Positions 53,544-64,000 of a stretch of 64,000 bases of DNA are shown here, in pieces. The stretch's first letter is position 1; every line of letters begins with the position of its first letter. The stretch is from Thermomonas beijingensis (GTDB lineage Bacteria; Pseudomonadota; Gammaproteobacteria; Xanthomonadales; Xanthomonadaceae), in contig NZ_JAIQDJ010000001.1 of the NCBI RefSeq assembly GCF_020034655.1, positions 620,001 through 684,000 on the forward strand. Reading direction: 5' to 3'. The notes below the pieces were generated by a model. It ran no database searches and had not been told where the DNA came from. It saw nothing but the letters and a program-made list of their open reading frames with translations. The position numbers were made by a program, and so were the translations under genes.

Positions 53544-54446
53544 TTGCAACTTACCGGCAGCATTACCGCGCTGGCGACCCCGTTCACGGTGGCCGGTGAC
53601 ATTGATTTTCCCGCATGGGAACGATTATTGCAGGCGCAACTGGACGCCGGCACCCACGCCATTGTGGTGGCAGGTTCGACCGGTGAAGCGGCGACTTTGT
53701 TCGATGACGAATACGATGCGTTGTTGCGCAGTGCAGTGACCTATTGCGCCGGTCGTCTGCCGGTGTTGGCCGGCACCGGGCAGTCCAGCACCGCCAAAAC
53801 CATTCGCTTCAATCAGCGTGTGGCGGCACTTGGGGCGGATGCCGCCTTGGTGGTGGTGCCGCCGTATGTGCGGCCCAGCCAGGCTGGATTACTGGCGCAT
53901 TTTCGGGCGGTAGCGGACGGAGGTGGGCTTCCCGTTCTGCTGTATAACGTGCCCGGCCGCACCGGCTGTGACATGACAGCCGAAACCACCGGCGAGCTGT
54001 CGCTGCATCCCAATATCATCGGGATCAAGGAAGCGCGCGCCGATGCGGAGCGCATGGAGGCCCTGTTGCCGCTGCGGCGTGACGGCTTTGTCGTGCTCAG
54101 TGGTGATGACCCGACTGCGTTACGCGCCATGCTGGCAGGGGCCGATGGTGTGGTGTCGGTGGCCTCCAACGTGGTGCCAGGCAGCTTTGTGCGCTTATGC
54201 GCGCTGGCGCAGGCGGGCGATGCGGCTGGCGCACGCGCGCTGGATGACCGTTTAGCCGAGCTTTATCACTTTCTTGGGCTCGAATCGAATCCGATCCCGG
54301 TCAAAGCCTTGCTGACGCTGAACGGCATCGGCCACGGCCTGCGTTTGCCGCTGCAACCGCTATCATCTGCTCATGTCGCGCAGGCTAACCGTCTGCATGC
54401 GACCATTGCCCAACTTGAAGAATGCAGCCGCAACATCGCGGCCTGA
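53544..54446 (+). CDS. dapA: 4-hydroxy-tetrahydrodipicolinate synthase
   Basis: 300 residues forming a TIM barrel. Schiff-base lysine is K162 (GIKEARAD), with Y134 and R139 (YNVPGRTG). The active-site triad residue that is Thr44 in E. coli is Ser45 here (AGSTGEAA), while the next Thr46 and Y108 are kept. It condenses pyruvate and aspartate semialdehyde, the first committed step to lysine and diaminopimelate. No ATG or GTG lies in frame upstream before a stop at 53508, so it starts with TTG. A lipoprotein gene follows 12 bases later. Confidence 0.92.
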   Translation: MQLTGSITALATPFTVAGDIDFPAWERLLQAQLDAGTHAIVVAGSTGEAATLFDDEYDALLRSAVTYCAGRLPVLAGTGQSSTAKTIRFNQRVAALGADAALVVVPPYVRPSQAGLLAHFRAVADGGGLPVLLYNVPGRTGCDMTAETTGELSLHPNIIGIKEARADAERMEALLPLRRDGFVVLSGDDPTALRAMLAGADGVVSVASNVVPGSFVRLCALAQAGDAAGARALDDRLAELYHFLGLESNPIPVKALLTLNGIGHGLRLPLQPLSSAHVAQANRLHATIAQLEECSRNIAA

Positions 54447-54458
54447 CAGGAGAACCAG

Positions 54459-54968
54459 ATGCACCGTACTTCCCGCATGTCCAAGGCCGCCGCCCCGTTG
54501 GTTGCAGTGTTACTGGTGACCAGTTTGTCCGGTTGCCACTGGTTCAAGAAAAAAAATGACCTGTACACCCAAAGTGCGGAACTACGGCCGTTGGAAGTGC
54601 CGCCAGGTCTGGATAAGCCGTCGGCGGAACGTGCCATGGCGCTGCCTAACGTCACACCCGGCACTACCGCCAGCGCCACAGCGCAGCCCGTGGCCAACCC
54701 CACTGGTTTTGCGGTTGCCGGTGAGCGCGATGCCGTGTTCGCCAAGGTAGGCGAAGTGTTGGCCGCCACCAGCGGTGTGCGCATCGCCAGCAAAGCCGAG
54801 ATTCTGGGCACCTACGATGTTGATTATCTGGACAGCAAGTTCCTGGTGCGGGTCACCAAGGCCGGTGACAAGCTGTATGTGGCGGCGGTGGATCCGCGCG
54901 GCCTGCCGCCTTCGGGTGATGCTGCCGGCAAGCTGATTGCCGCACTGAAGGCGGTCATTGCCCCGTAA
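54459..54968 (+). CDS. bamC: Short BamC-like outer membrane lipoprotein
   Basis: 169 residues with lipobox LSGC, cysteine 26. After it a Lys-rich and Pro/Ala-rich stretch (27-85) resembles the unstructured BamC N-terminus, then one helix-grip-like domain (about 88-168) with AVAGERDAVFAKVGEVLAA and LVRVTKAGDKLYVAAVD. The position directly behind dapA is that of bamC (nlpB) in E. coli. The E. coli protein is about twice as long and has two helix-grip domains. Predicted accessory subunit of the beta-barrel assembly machine; the assignment rests on position and domain type. A strong terminator follows. Confidence 0.7.
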   Translation: MHRTSRMSKAAAPLVAVLLVTSLSGCHWFKKKNDLYTQSAELRPLEVPPGLDKPSAERAMALPNVTPGTTASATAQPVANPTGFAVAGERDAVFAKVGEVLAATSGVRIASKAEILGTYDVDYLDSKFLVRVTKAGDKLYVAAVDPRGLPPSGDAAGKLIAALKAVIAP

Positions 54969-54991
54969 GTTGTTTGCGGCTCGGAGCTCAC

Positions 54992-55019
54992 AAAAAAGGC
55001 GCCGGGAGGTGCCTTTTTT
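54992..55019. terminator. Intrinsic terminator shared by the bamC and fdxA genes
   Basis: AAAAAAGGCGCC pairs with GGTGCCTTTTTT (one G-T pair) around a GGGA loop. The arms give T runs in both directions, so it can terminate both convergent transcripts. Confidence 0.85.
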
Positions 55020-55039
55020 GTATCGATGGCGCGCTCTGA

Positions 55040-55363
55040 TCAGCGCTCCAGCAACGGTAGCTTATTGGGCTTGCCATCCCAGTCCGCATGATCTGGCGGT
55101 GGGTCTTTGCGCACCGTCAGTACCGGCCATTCCTTCGCCAGCTCAGCATTGAGCGCAACGAACAGCTCTTGGCCTGCGGGCACGTCTTCTTCGGGATAGA
55201 TCGCGCCAACGGGGCATTCCGGCTCACACAGCGTGCAATCAATGCATTCGTCGGGGTCGATCACCAGAAAATTCGGGCCTTCGTGGAAACAATCCACCGG
55301 ACACACTTCCACACAGTCGGTGTGCTTGCACTTGATGCAGTTTTCGGTGACAACGAAAGGCAT
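55040..55363 (-). CDS. fdxA: Seven-iron ferredoxin FdxA
   Basis: 107 residues. Cysteines fit the Azotobacter FdI pattern: C9, C17 and C50 for the 3Fe-4S cluster, C21, C40, C43 and C46 for the 4Fe-4S cluster, with two extra cysteines at 12 and 25. It is a cytoplasmic electron carrier. A TAAAAT hexamer (55399-55404, minus strand) sits 36 bases upstream and may be its -10 box. Convergent with the BamC-like gene. Confidence 0.93.
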   Translation of the reverse strand: MPFVVTENCIKCKHTDCVEVCPVDCFHEGPNFLVIDPDECIDCTLCEPECPVGAIYPEEDVPAGQELFVALNAELAKEWPVLTVRKDPPPDHADWDGKPNKLPLLER

Positions 55364-55561
55364 GGTGGTGTCCGTGGATCCGTGTTGCGGGATCGAATAT
55401 TTTAGCGCGATTGCAAGACGATGAGCCGAGCGCCGTGTTCAGTATTGCGCTGGCGGAAAAGCTCGCTTGCCGGTACAATCCGCCCTCGCCTAACCCCCCT
55501 CCGCTCCGAACCGGCAGCCCCGCTTCGGCGCTTTCTTGCAACCTGACGCAAGGCGACGCAC
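55364..55561. promoter_or_regulatory. Divergent regulatory region between fdxA and carA
   Basis: A 198-base region. Towards carA there is TGGCGG (55451-55456), 17 bases, TACAAT (55474-55479), a plausible promoter that gives a leader of roughly 75 bases. Just before the carA start, CTTGC (55535-55539) pairs with GCAAG (55548-55552), and the AAGG of the likely ribosome binding site lies in that arm. No PyrR-type or riboswitch fold was recognised. Confidence 0.45.
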
Positions 55562-56714
55562 TTGAAGAATCCTGCACTCTTGGCACTTGAAGACGGCACC
55601 GTCTTTGAGGGCATTTCCGTGGGCGCGCCCGGTTTGTCCGTGGGCGAAGCGGTGTTCAACACCGCCATGACCGGGTATCAGGAAATCCTGACCGACCCCT
55701 CCTACGCGCAACAACTGGTCACGCTGACCTATCCGCATATCGGCAACACCGGTTGCACCGAGCACGATGACGAGGCCAGCAAGGTTTGGGCCGCGGGCCT
55801 GATCGTGCGCGACGTGCCGCGCCGGCCCAGCAACTGGCGCAGCCAAACCTCGCTACCCGAGTGGCTGCAGGTGCGCGGCATTGTGGCGATTGCCGGGATT
55901 GATACCCGCAAATTGACCCGCATCCTGCGCGAGCGCGGTTCGCAAAACGCGGCGCTGCTGGCAGGCTCGCGTCATGACGAGGTATTAGATGCCGAGCACG
56001 CCATCGAAGCGGCGCGCAAATTCCCCGGTTTGAAAGACATGGATTTGGCCAAGGTGGTCAGCACCACCGCAGGCTATCGCTGGAGCGAGGGCCAGCTGGA
56101 TCTCGACAGCAATACGTTCGTTCGCGCTGAACCCAAGTGCAAAGTGGTCGCCTACGATTTTGGCACCAAGCGCAACATCCTGCGCATGCTGGCCGAGCGC
56201 GGCTGCGATGTGCATGTGGTGCCCGCACAGACGCCGGCGTCGGACGTATTGGCGATGCAACCCGATGGCGTGTTTTTGTCCAACGGCCCCGGCGACCCGG
56301 CGCCATGTGATTACGCGATTGCCGCCATCCGCGAATTCCTGAACGTCAAAATCCCGCTGTATGGCATCTGCCTGGGCCACCAGCTCTTGGGCCTGGCGAT
56401 CGGTGCGCAGACCGTGAAGATGGCGCATGGCCATCACGGTGCCAACCACCCGGTGCAAGACCTCGACAGTGGACGGGTGATGATCACCTCGCAAAATCAC
56501 GGCTTCTGTATCGATGAGGCCACACTGCCGGCGCGTGCGCGGGTCACCCATCGCTCGCTGTTCGATGGCACCAATCAAGGCATCGCACTGACCGATGCCC
56601 CGGCCTTCAGCTTCCAAGGCCATCCCGAAGCCAGCCCCGGTCCGCAGGACGTGGCCCCGCTGTTCGACAAGTTCGTTGCCCTGATGTTGGACAAGCAATC
56701 TGAGAACACCAAAA

Positions 56715-56722
<8 letters not shown>
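55562..56722 (+). CDS. carA: Carbamoyl-phosphate synthase small subunit
   Basis: 386 residues: N-terminal CPSase domain and C-terminal class I glutamine amidotransferase. The triad is C270 (YGICLGHQ), H354 and E356 ([10 protein letters not shown]), each one past the E. coli number. It hydrolyses glutamine and passes ammonia to CarB for pyrimidine and arginine synthesis. It starts with TTG, as does carA of E. coli. Its end overlaps carB by eight bases. Confidence 0.95.
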
Positions 56723-59959
<3,237 letters not shown>

Positions 59960-59963
<4 letters not shown>

Positions 59964-60439
59964 GCCGTGCACCCATTACCGCCAAAGGCGCGCAACGTTT
60001 GCGTGCCGAACTGGATGAACTGAAGTCGATCAAGCGCCCGGCCATCATTGAAGCGATTGCCGAAGCGCGTGCGCATGGCGACCTCAAGGAAAACGCCGAG
60101 TACCACGCCGCACGCGAACAGCAAGGCTTTATCGAAGGCCGCATCAAACACCTCGAATCCGAGTTGTCGCATGCGCAGGTCATCGATATCGCGCAGTTGG
60201 CGGCCGGCGATAAAATCGTCTTCGGTGCGACCGTGGTGTTGGTCGATTGCGATACCGATGAAGAAAGAACCTACCAGATCGTGGGTGATCTCGAAGCCGA
60301 CATCAAGCAGGGCCTCATCGCGATTTCCTCGCCGGTGGCGCGTGCGCTGATCGGCAAACTCGAAGGCGATGCCATCACCATCGAAGCCCCCGGCGGCACC
60401 CGCGAATACGAGGTTGTGTCGGTCAAGTATTTGGGCTGA
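59960..60439 (+). CDS. greA: Transcription elongation factor GreA
   Basis: 159 residues: N-terminal coiled coil (about 8-75) with [24 protein letters not shown] at the tip, and a C-terminal FKBP-like domain. It rescues backtracked RNA polymerase. Its ATG overlaps the carB stop (ATGA), and GGAG is inside carB. The carAB-greA order is typical of many gammaproteobacteria. GreB is encoded separately in this window. Confidence 0.95.
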
Positions 60440-60442
60440 GTC

Positions 60443-61363
60443 GTGGCACGCCTGACGCTGCTGTTGCCCGCACTTTCGCGGTTTGCCGGACAAGCCTTGC
60501 CGGATGCATTAGGCAGGGCATTGGCGTGCGCCAACCGCAGTCGGCGTGAGGCAGGTGAAGTTGCGCAATTGATGCGGCATCTGCGGCCATTGCCCGCACG
60601 TTGGCCGCAGGCGGCGTTGACGCGGCTTCTGGATGCCGGCGAGGACGACGCCCGTGCTGCGCAGTGGTTGCGCGCAGATCCTGCGCATATTCGTCCTGAT
60701 ATCAACGGTGCGCGATTGCTGGGCATCGGTCGCAATCTGGGTATCGAACAGACCGACGTGGATGCGTTGCTGCCGGCCTTGCGGCCATTGTTTGGCGATG
60801 CCGGATTTGTGCTGGATGCGCCGCATCCGCAGCGCTGGTATCTGCGTTTGCCGCGCGGCAGTGCGGTGCCGGAATTTGCATCGCCCGATGCGGCATTGGG
60901 TGATGATGTGTTTCAACATCGCGCAGAAGGACCGGATGCGCGTCGCTGGCGCGTGTTGGAAAGCGAGGTGCAGATTGCGCTGCACAACCATCCGCACAAC
61001 GCCACACGATTGGAGCACGGCCGGGTAGCGATCAATGCGCTGTGGTTCTGGGGGGGAGGGGTATTGCCCGACAGTCTTGCAAGCACTGCGGTGACCGTGT
61101 TTTCCGATGATCCCGTCGTGCAGGGCGCTGCGCTGCTGGGCACACTGGCGTGCATGCCGCTTGCCGATGTTCAACCGTCCACCGCGAATGCACTGGTGGA
61201 CCTGCGCCATCAGCGCGATGTAGGTCGCTTGCTGCAGGAGTGGTTGCTGCCGGCTTGCGCGGAGGATGCACAGTTTGATTTTGCCGATGGCACCCTCTTC
61301 ACGCTGACACGCGGGCAACGCTGGCGGTTCTGGCGCAGGCCATTGACCAGGCTTACGGCATGA
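60443..61363 (+). CDS. Unknown protein between greA and recJ
   Basis: 306 residues, starting with GTG. Similar proteins in Xanthomonadaceae carry phosphoglycerate mutase-like names, as far as I recall, but I see no RHG phosphohistidine motif or alkaline-phosphatase-type metal motif here. Visible features are an N-terminal LLLPALSRFAGQ start, HIRPDINGARLLGIG near 80-95, RWYLRLP near 130, ALHNHPHNATR near 180 and NALWFWGGGVLP near 200. No signal peptide or membrane span. Three bases separate it from greA, and its stop overlaps recJ (ATGA), so it belongs to the carAB-greA-recJ transcript. Function unknown. Confidence 0.75.
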   Translation: MARLTLLLPALSRFAGQALPDALGRALACANRSRREAGEVAQLMRHLRPLPARWPQAALTRLLDAGEDDARAAQWLRADPAHIRPDINGARLLGIGRNLGIEQTDVDALLPALRPLFGDAGFVLDAPHPQRWYLRLPRGSAVPEFASPDAALGDDVFQHRAEGPDARRWRVLESEVQIALHNHPHNATRLEHGRVAINALWFWGGGVLPDSLASTAVTVFSDDPVVQGAALLGTLACMPLADVQPSTANALVDLRHQRDVGRLLQEWLLPACAEDAQFDFADGTLFTLTRGQRWRFWRRPLTRLTA

Positions 61364-63057
61364 ATGTGCTGCGCCGCATTGTGCGCCGCCCGCCGCAGGC
61401 CGCAAGCGGCGAGTGGCCCACGCATTGGCCGGAGGTGTTGCGCCGCGTGCATGCCGCACGCGGCAGTGATGCGCGCAGCGCGCTGCCGCGCTTGGCGGAT
61501 TTGTTGCCGCCCGAAGGTTTGAAAGGCATCGACGCGGCATTGGATTTGCTGCAGACCGCCATTGGAAATGACGCGCATATCCTGGTGGTCGGGGATTTTG
61601 ATTGCGACGGCGCCACCGCCACTGCGGTGGCGGTACGCGGCTTGCGGATGTTGGGCGTACGCCGGCTCTCGCATGCGGTGCCCAATCGCATCGTGCATGG
61701 CTACGGGCTGACCCCGGCGTTGGTGGAAGAACTTGCGGAGTTGCAGCCGGATCTGTTGGTGACGGTGGATCACGGCATCGCCTGTCACGCCGGCATCCAC
61801 GCGGCGAAAGCGCACGGCTGGAACATCCTCGTCACCGATCACCACTTGCCAGGGCCAGTACTGCCGCCGGCGGATGCCATCGTCAATCCCAATCAACCCG
61901 GCTGCAGCTTCGCCAGCAAGGCACTGGCAGGCGTGGGCGTGATGTTTTATGTGTTGCTGGCGCTGCGTGCGCGTTTGGGTGTACAGGCCGATCTTGCGAC
62001 GTTGCTGGATCTGGTGGCGGTGGGCACGGTGGCCGATATGGTGCCACTGGATGCCAACAATCGAGCCTTGGTCGGCGCGGGGCTGCGCCGGCTGCGGGCA
62101 GGGCAAGGCTGCGCCGGTTTGCAGGCCTTGCTGGAGGTCTCCGGGCGCAAGGCCGGCACGCTGTCCACCACCGATATCGGGTTTGCCATCGGCCCGCGCA
62201 TCAATGCCGCGGGTCGCTTGGAAGACATGGGCATCGGCATCGAATGTTTGTTGACCGATGATGCTGGCCAAGCGCGCGGGCTTGCCGCCATCTTGCAGGG
62301 CATCAACGAAGAACGCCGCGCCCTGCAAACCGACATGCAAGACATGGCAGAGGCCAGTTTGGATGGCATCGACACCCGGTATGCCGCGTGTTTATTTGAC
62401 CCCGACTGGCACCCCGGCGTGGTCGGACTGGTAGCATCGAAACTCAAAGAACGCCTGCATCGTCCGGCGATTGCCTTCGCCCCCGCTGAACCCGATAGCC
62501 CCATGCTGCGTGGCTCGGCGCGTTCGATCCCGGGCTTTCATGTTCGCGATGCACTGGCGCTGGTGGATGCCCGCCACCCGGGCTTGATCGCCCGCTTTGG
62601 CGGTCACGCGATGGCGGCCGGCATGAGCCTTGCGCGGGAGCAATTCGAAGCCTTTCGCAGTGCGTTTGTCGCGGTCAGCGCCGAGCTGCTAAGTGAAGAT
62701 TTGTTGGTGGATGTGTTGCGCAGTGACGGTGGTCTGTGCGCCGATGAATTTCACATCAGCACAGCACATGCCCTGCGCGATGGCGGCCACTGGGGGCAGG
62801 GTTATCCGGAGCCGCTGTTCGATGATGCGTTCGAAGTATTGCATTGGCGTGTTTTGAAAGAACGTCACCTCAAGCTGGAGCTTGGGCTGCATGGGCAACG
62901 CTTCAACGCCATCCAGTTCAACGGCTGGGACGGCGTGGAGCCGGCACGAAAAGCACGCATCGCGTATCGCATCGTGCCCGATGACTGGCGTGGCGGTGAG
63001 GCTATCCAATTGCAGGTGGTGCATCGGGAAGCGGCAGCCGCGTCCTCTCCCGCTTGA
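61360..63057 (+). CDS. recJ: Single-stranded-DNA-specific exonuclease RecJ
   Basis: 565 residues. DHH phosphoesterase motifs are complete: VGDFDCDGATAT (D79, D81, D83), VTVDHG (D137) and DHH at 160-162; the DHHA1 block HAMAAGMSL follows near residue 420. RecJ degrades single-stranded DNA 5' to 3' in recombination and mismatch repair. It begins inside the last codon of the preceding unknown gene. Its 3' end overlaps the minus-strand acyltransferase gene by 56 bases. Confidence 0.94.
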   Translation: MNVLRRIVRRPPQAASGEWPTHWPEVLRRVHAARGSDARSALPRLADLLPPEGLKGIDAALDLLQTAIGNDAHILVVGDFDCDGATATAVAVRGLRMLGVRRLSHAVPNRIVHGYGLTPALVEELAELQPDLLVTVDHGIACHAGIHAAKAHGWNILVTDHHLPGPVLPPADAIVNPNQPGCSFASKALAGVGVMFYVLLALRARLGVQADLATLLDLVAVGTVADMVPLDANNRALVGAGLRRLRAGQGCAGLQALLEVSGRKAGTLSTTDIGFAIGPRINAAGRLEDMGIGIECLLTDDAGQARGLAAILQGINEERRALQTDMQDMAEASLDGIDTRYAACLFDPDWHPGVVGLVASKLKERLHRPAIAFAPAEPDSPMLRGSARSIPGFHVRDALALVDARHPGLIARFGGHAMAAGMSLAREQFEAFRSAFVAVSAELLSEDLLVDVLRSDGGLCADEFHISTAHALRDGGHWGQGYPEPLFDDAFEVLHWRVLKERHLKLELGLHGQRFNAIQFNGWDGVEPARKARIAYRIVPDDWRGGEAIQLQVVHREAAAASSPA

Positions 63058-64000
63058 GCCCAAACAGCGGGCGCAGCCATTGCACGCGACGAATCAGGCA
63101 CTCGTGCAGCACAAGGCAGCCGGCCAGCGTGCCGAAGATCACCAGCGATGCTTCGATGCCGGCACCCAGCCGCATCGGAATCAACCAATAGGCCAGCACC
63201 ACGATCAAGGTCTGGTGCAGGATGTACCAGGAAAACACGGCTTCCGTGCAATAGGGGAGCCAGTGGAAGGGGCGGTTGAGGAGGGCGCGCGCCCAGCCGA
63301 ACAGGGTGAGCAGTGCGATCCAGGTGTAGATCACGCGGGCGATACGCTCGATCAAATACCACGGCAGCAGCATGGCCCAATCGGGAATGGGGCCGGAGGG
63401 TGGGTAGTGGCTGATCCAGCGCAGGCCAAGTTCCACCCCGATGGCGAACAGTGCCAGCGCCAAGGTGATCCAGCGTAGCCGCTGCACTGCGTCCCAAAAC
63501 CACACATGCGTCGCCAACAGGTAGCCCAGCAGGAACAAGGGCAGCGATTCCGCATGCACCGCCCAATCGTCGAACAGCGCATGGGTTTCCGGGAACTGCG
63601 GTGCCAGCCACAGCCGAACGCTCAATAGCCACACGATAGGCAAGATCACCAGCCCTGCGAGGGTGCGTGGCGACGGCAGCAGCCAACGTCTGGCCTGCTG
63701 CAGCAGTGGTGTGGCGAGCAGCAACAGCAAGGTGTAGGGCAGCAAATAGGCCAGATACCAGAGATGATTCCAAGTGGGCGTCAGCATGCATTGGCTGGCG
63801 CGGCAAAGCCCATGGGTCAGGTAAAGCGGGTAGAAGTGCAAGAGAGTGCCGGTATAGCCGTATTGCGCGCTGACCTGGACGTGGGTCTGTGGCGGTACCA
63901 CCAGCAACATGCCGAACACCAGCGGCATCAGCAGGCGCAAGCTGCGTGCTCCGGCGAAGCGCCAGCGGTGCCCTTCAATCCCAGCAAGCCCAATCGCAAT
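63002..64000 (-). CDS. Acyltransferase 3 family membrane protein (5' end outside window)
   Basis: 332 C-terminal residues of a polytopic membrane protein; the frame runs off the right edge (FAGARSLRLLMPLVFGMLLV...). Around ten hydrophobic segments and the motif LWYLAYLLPYT, followed by FHWLPYCTEAVFSWYILHQTLIV near the end, match the acyltransferase-3/OpgC-like family, which transfers acyl groups to cell-envelope glycans. The particular substrate is unknown. A TTG within the frame at 63940 could be mistaken for a start, but similarity continues upstream of it. Confidence 0.82.
   Translation of the reverse strand: MAIGLAGIEGHRWRFAGARSLRLLMPLVFGMLLVVPPQTHVQVSAQYGYTGTLLHFYPLYLTHGLCRASQCMLTPTWNHLWYLAYLLPYTLLLLLATPLLQQARRWLLPSPRTLAGLVILPIVWLLSVRLWLAPQFPETHALFDDWAVHAESLPLFLLGYLLATHVWFWDAVQRLRWITLALALFAIGVELGLRWISHYPPSGPIPDWAMLLPWYLIERIARVIYTWIALLTLFGWARALLNRPFHWLPYCTEAVFSWYILHQTLIVVLAYWLIPMRLGAGIEASLVIFGTLAGCLVLHECLIRRVQWLRPLFGLKRERTRLPLPDAPPAIG

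Noticed and set aside
61360-63057. Possibility that the four-base overlaps through carA-recJ mark a frameshift or mis-assembly
   Set aside because: All five proteins are full length with intact motifs, and each start overlaps the previous stop in the usual ATGA manner.

Overview
The window is chromosomal DNA from a gammaproteobacterium, most likely of the family Xanthomonadaceae/Lysobacteraceae. The evidence is gene order: zwf-pgl-edd-glk-eda in one run, dapA divergent from gcvR-bcp-phoH with a lipoprotein gene behind dapA, carA-carB-greA-X-recJ with overlapping ends, fabAB, a fused alpha/beta branched-chain 2-oxoacid dehydrogenase E1, and abundant TonB-dependent receptors and secreted peptidases. 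Base composition looks to be about 60% GC, with a few richer tracts. Coding density is very high: no gene-free stretch exceeds about 300 bases. I saw no rRNA, tRNA, CRISPR array, transposase, integrase or phage gene.

Layout. 1-6.4 kb: an elongation factor G-like GTPase cut by the left edge, a glycine-zipper envelope protein, a CheY-like regulator, a membrane protein and a secreted M1 peptidase. 6.5-11.1 kb: a TPR-sulfotransferase followed by a TonB-dependent receptor. 11.1-18.7 kb: secreted cyclophilin, intracellular PHB depolymerase, methyltransferase, HemJ-like protein, alkaline phosphatase lipoprotein, dicarboxylate/amino acid symporter and a second glycine-zipper protein. 18.9-22.9 kb: glutaryl-CoA dehydrogenase, a GNAT acetyltransferase and the fused E1. 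22.9-28.0 kb, all on the minus strand: PepSY membrane protein, siderophore receptor with a Fur-box-like site, Rieske ferredoxin, GNAT, barstar, barnase-type RNase and a small unknown protein. 28.0-38.6 kb: YdeI-like protein, M14 carboxypeptidase, GST-POT transporter-rhomboid-GNAT, greB with an NlpE-like lipoprotein, HerA-like ATPase, MltD-type transglycosylase, TfoX-N protein and a small membrane protein. 38.6-41.1 kb: psd, SCO protein, prmB.

41.1-46.8 kb is the Entner-Doudoroff operon, read zwf-pgl-edd-glk-eda. It takes glucose via glucose 6-phosphate to KDPG and then to pyruvate and glyceraldehyde 3-phosphate. 47.0-48.7 kb is fabA-fabB (unsaturated fatty acid synthesis). 48.9-50.9 kb is a GC-rich XRE-regulator/SulP-transporter pair with a 17-base palindromic operator candidate; it looks acquired. 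50.9-55.4 kb holds phoH, bcp, gcvR, dapA, a short BamC-like lipoprotein and fdxA. 55.6-63.1 kb is one tightly overlapping unit, carA-carB-greA-unknown-recJ. The window ends inside an acyltransferase-3 membrane protein.

Most of the window is ordinary core genome. The parts worth a second look are the TPR-sulfotransferase/TonB receptor pair, the barnase-barstar module, the XRE-SulP cassette with its operator, the unknown protein between greA and recJ, the two glycine-zipper proteins that share a C-terminal repeat, and the very short BamC.
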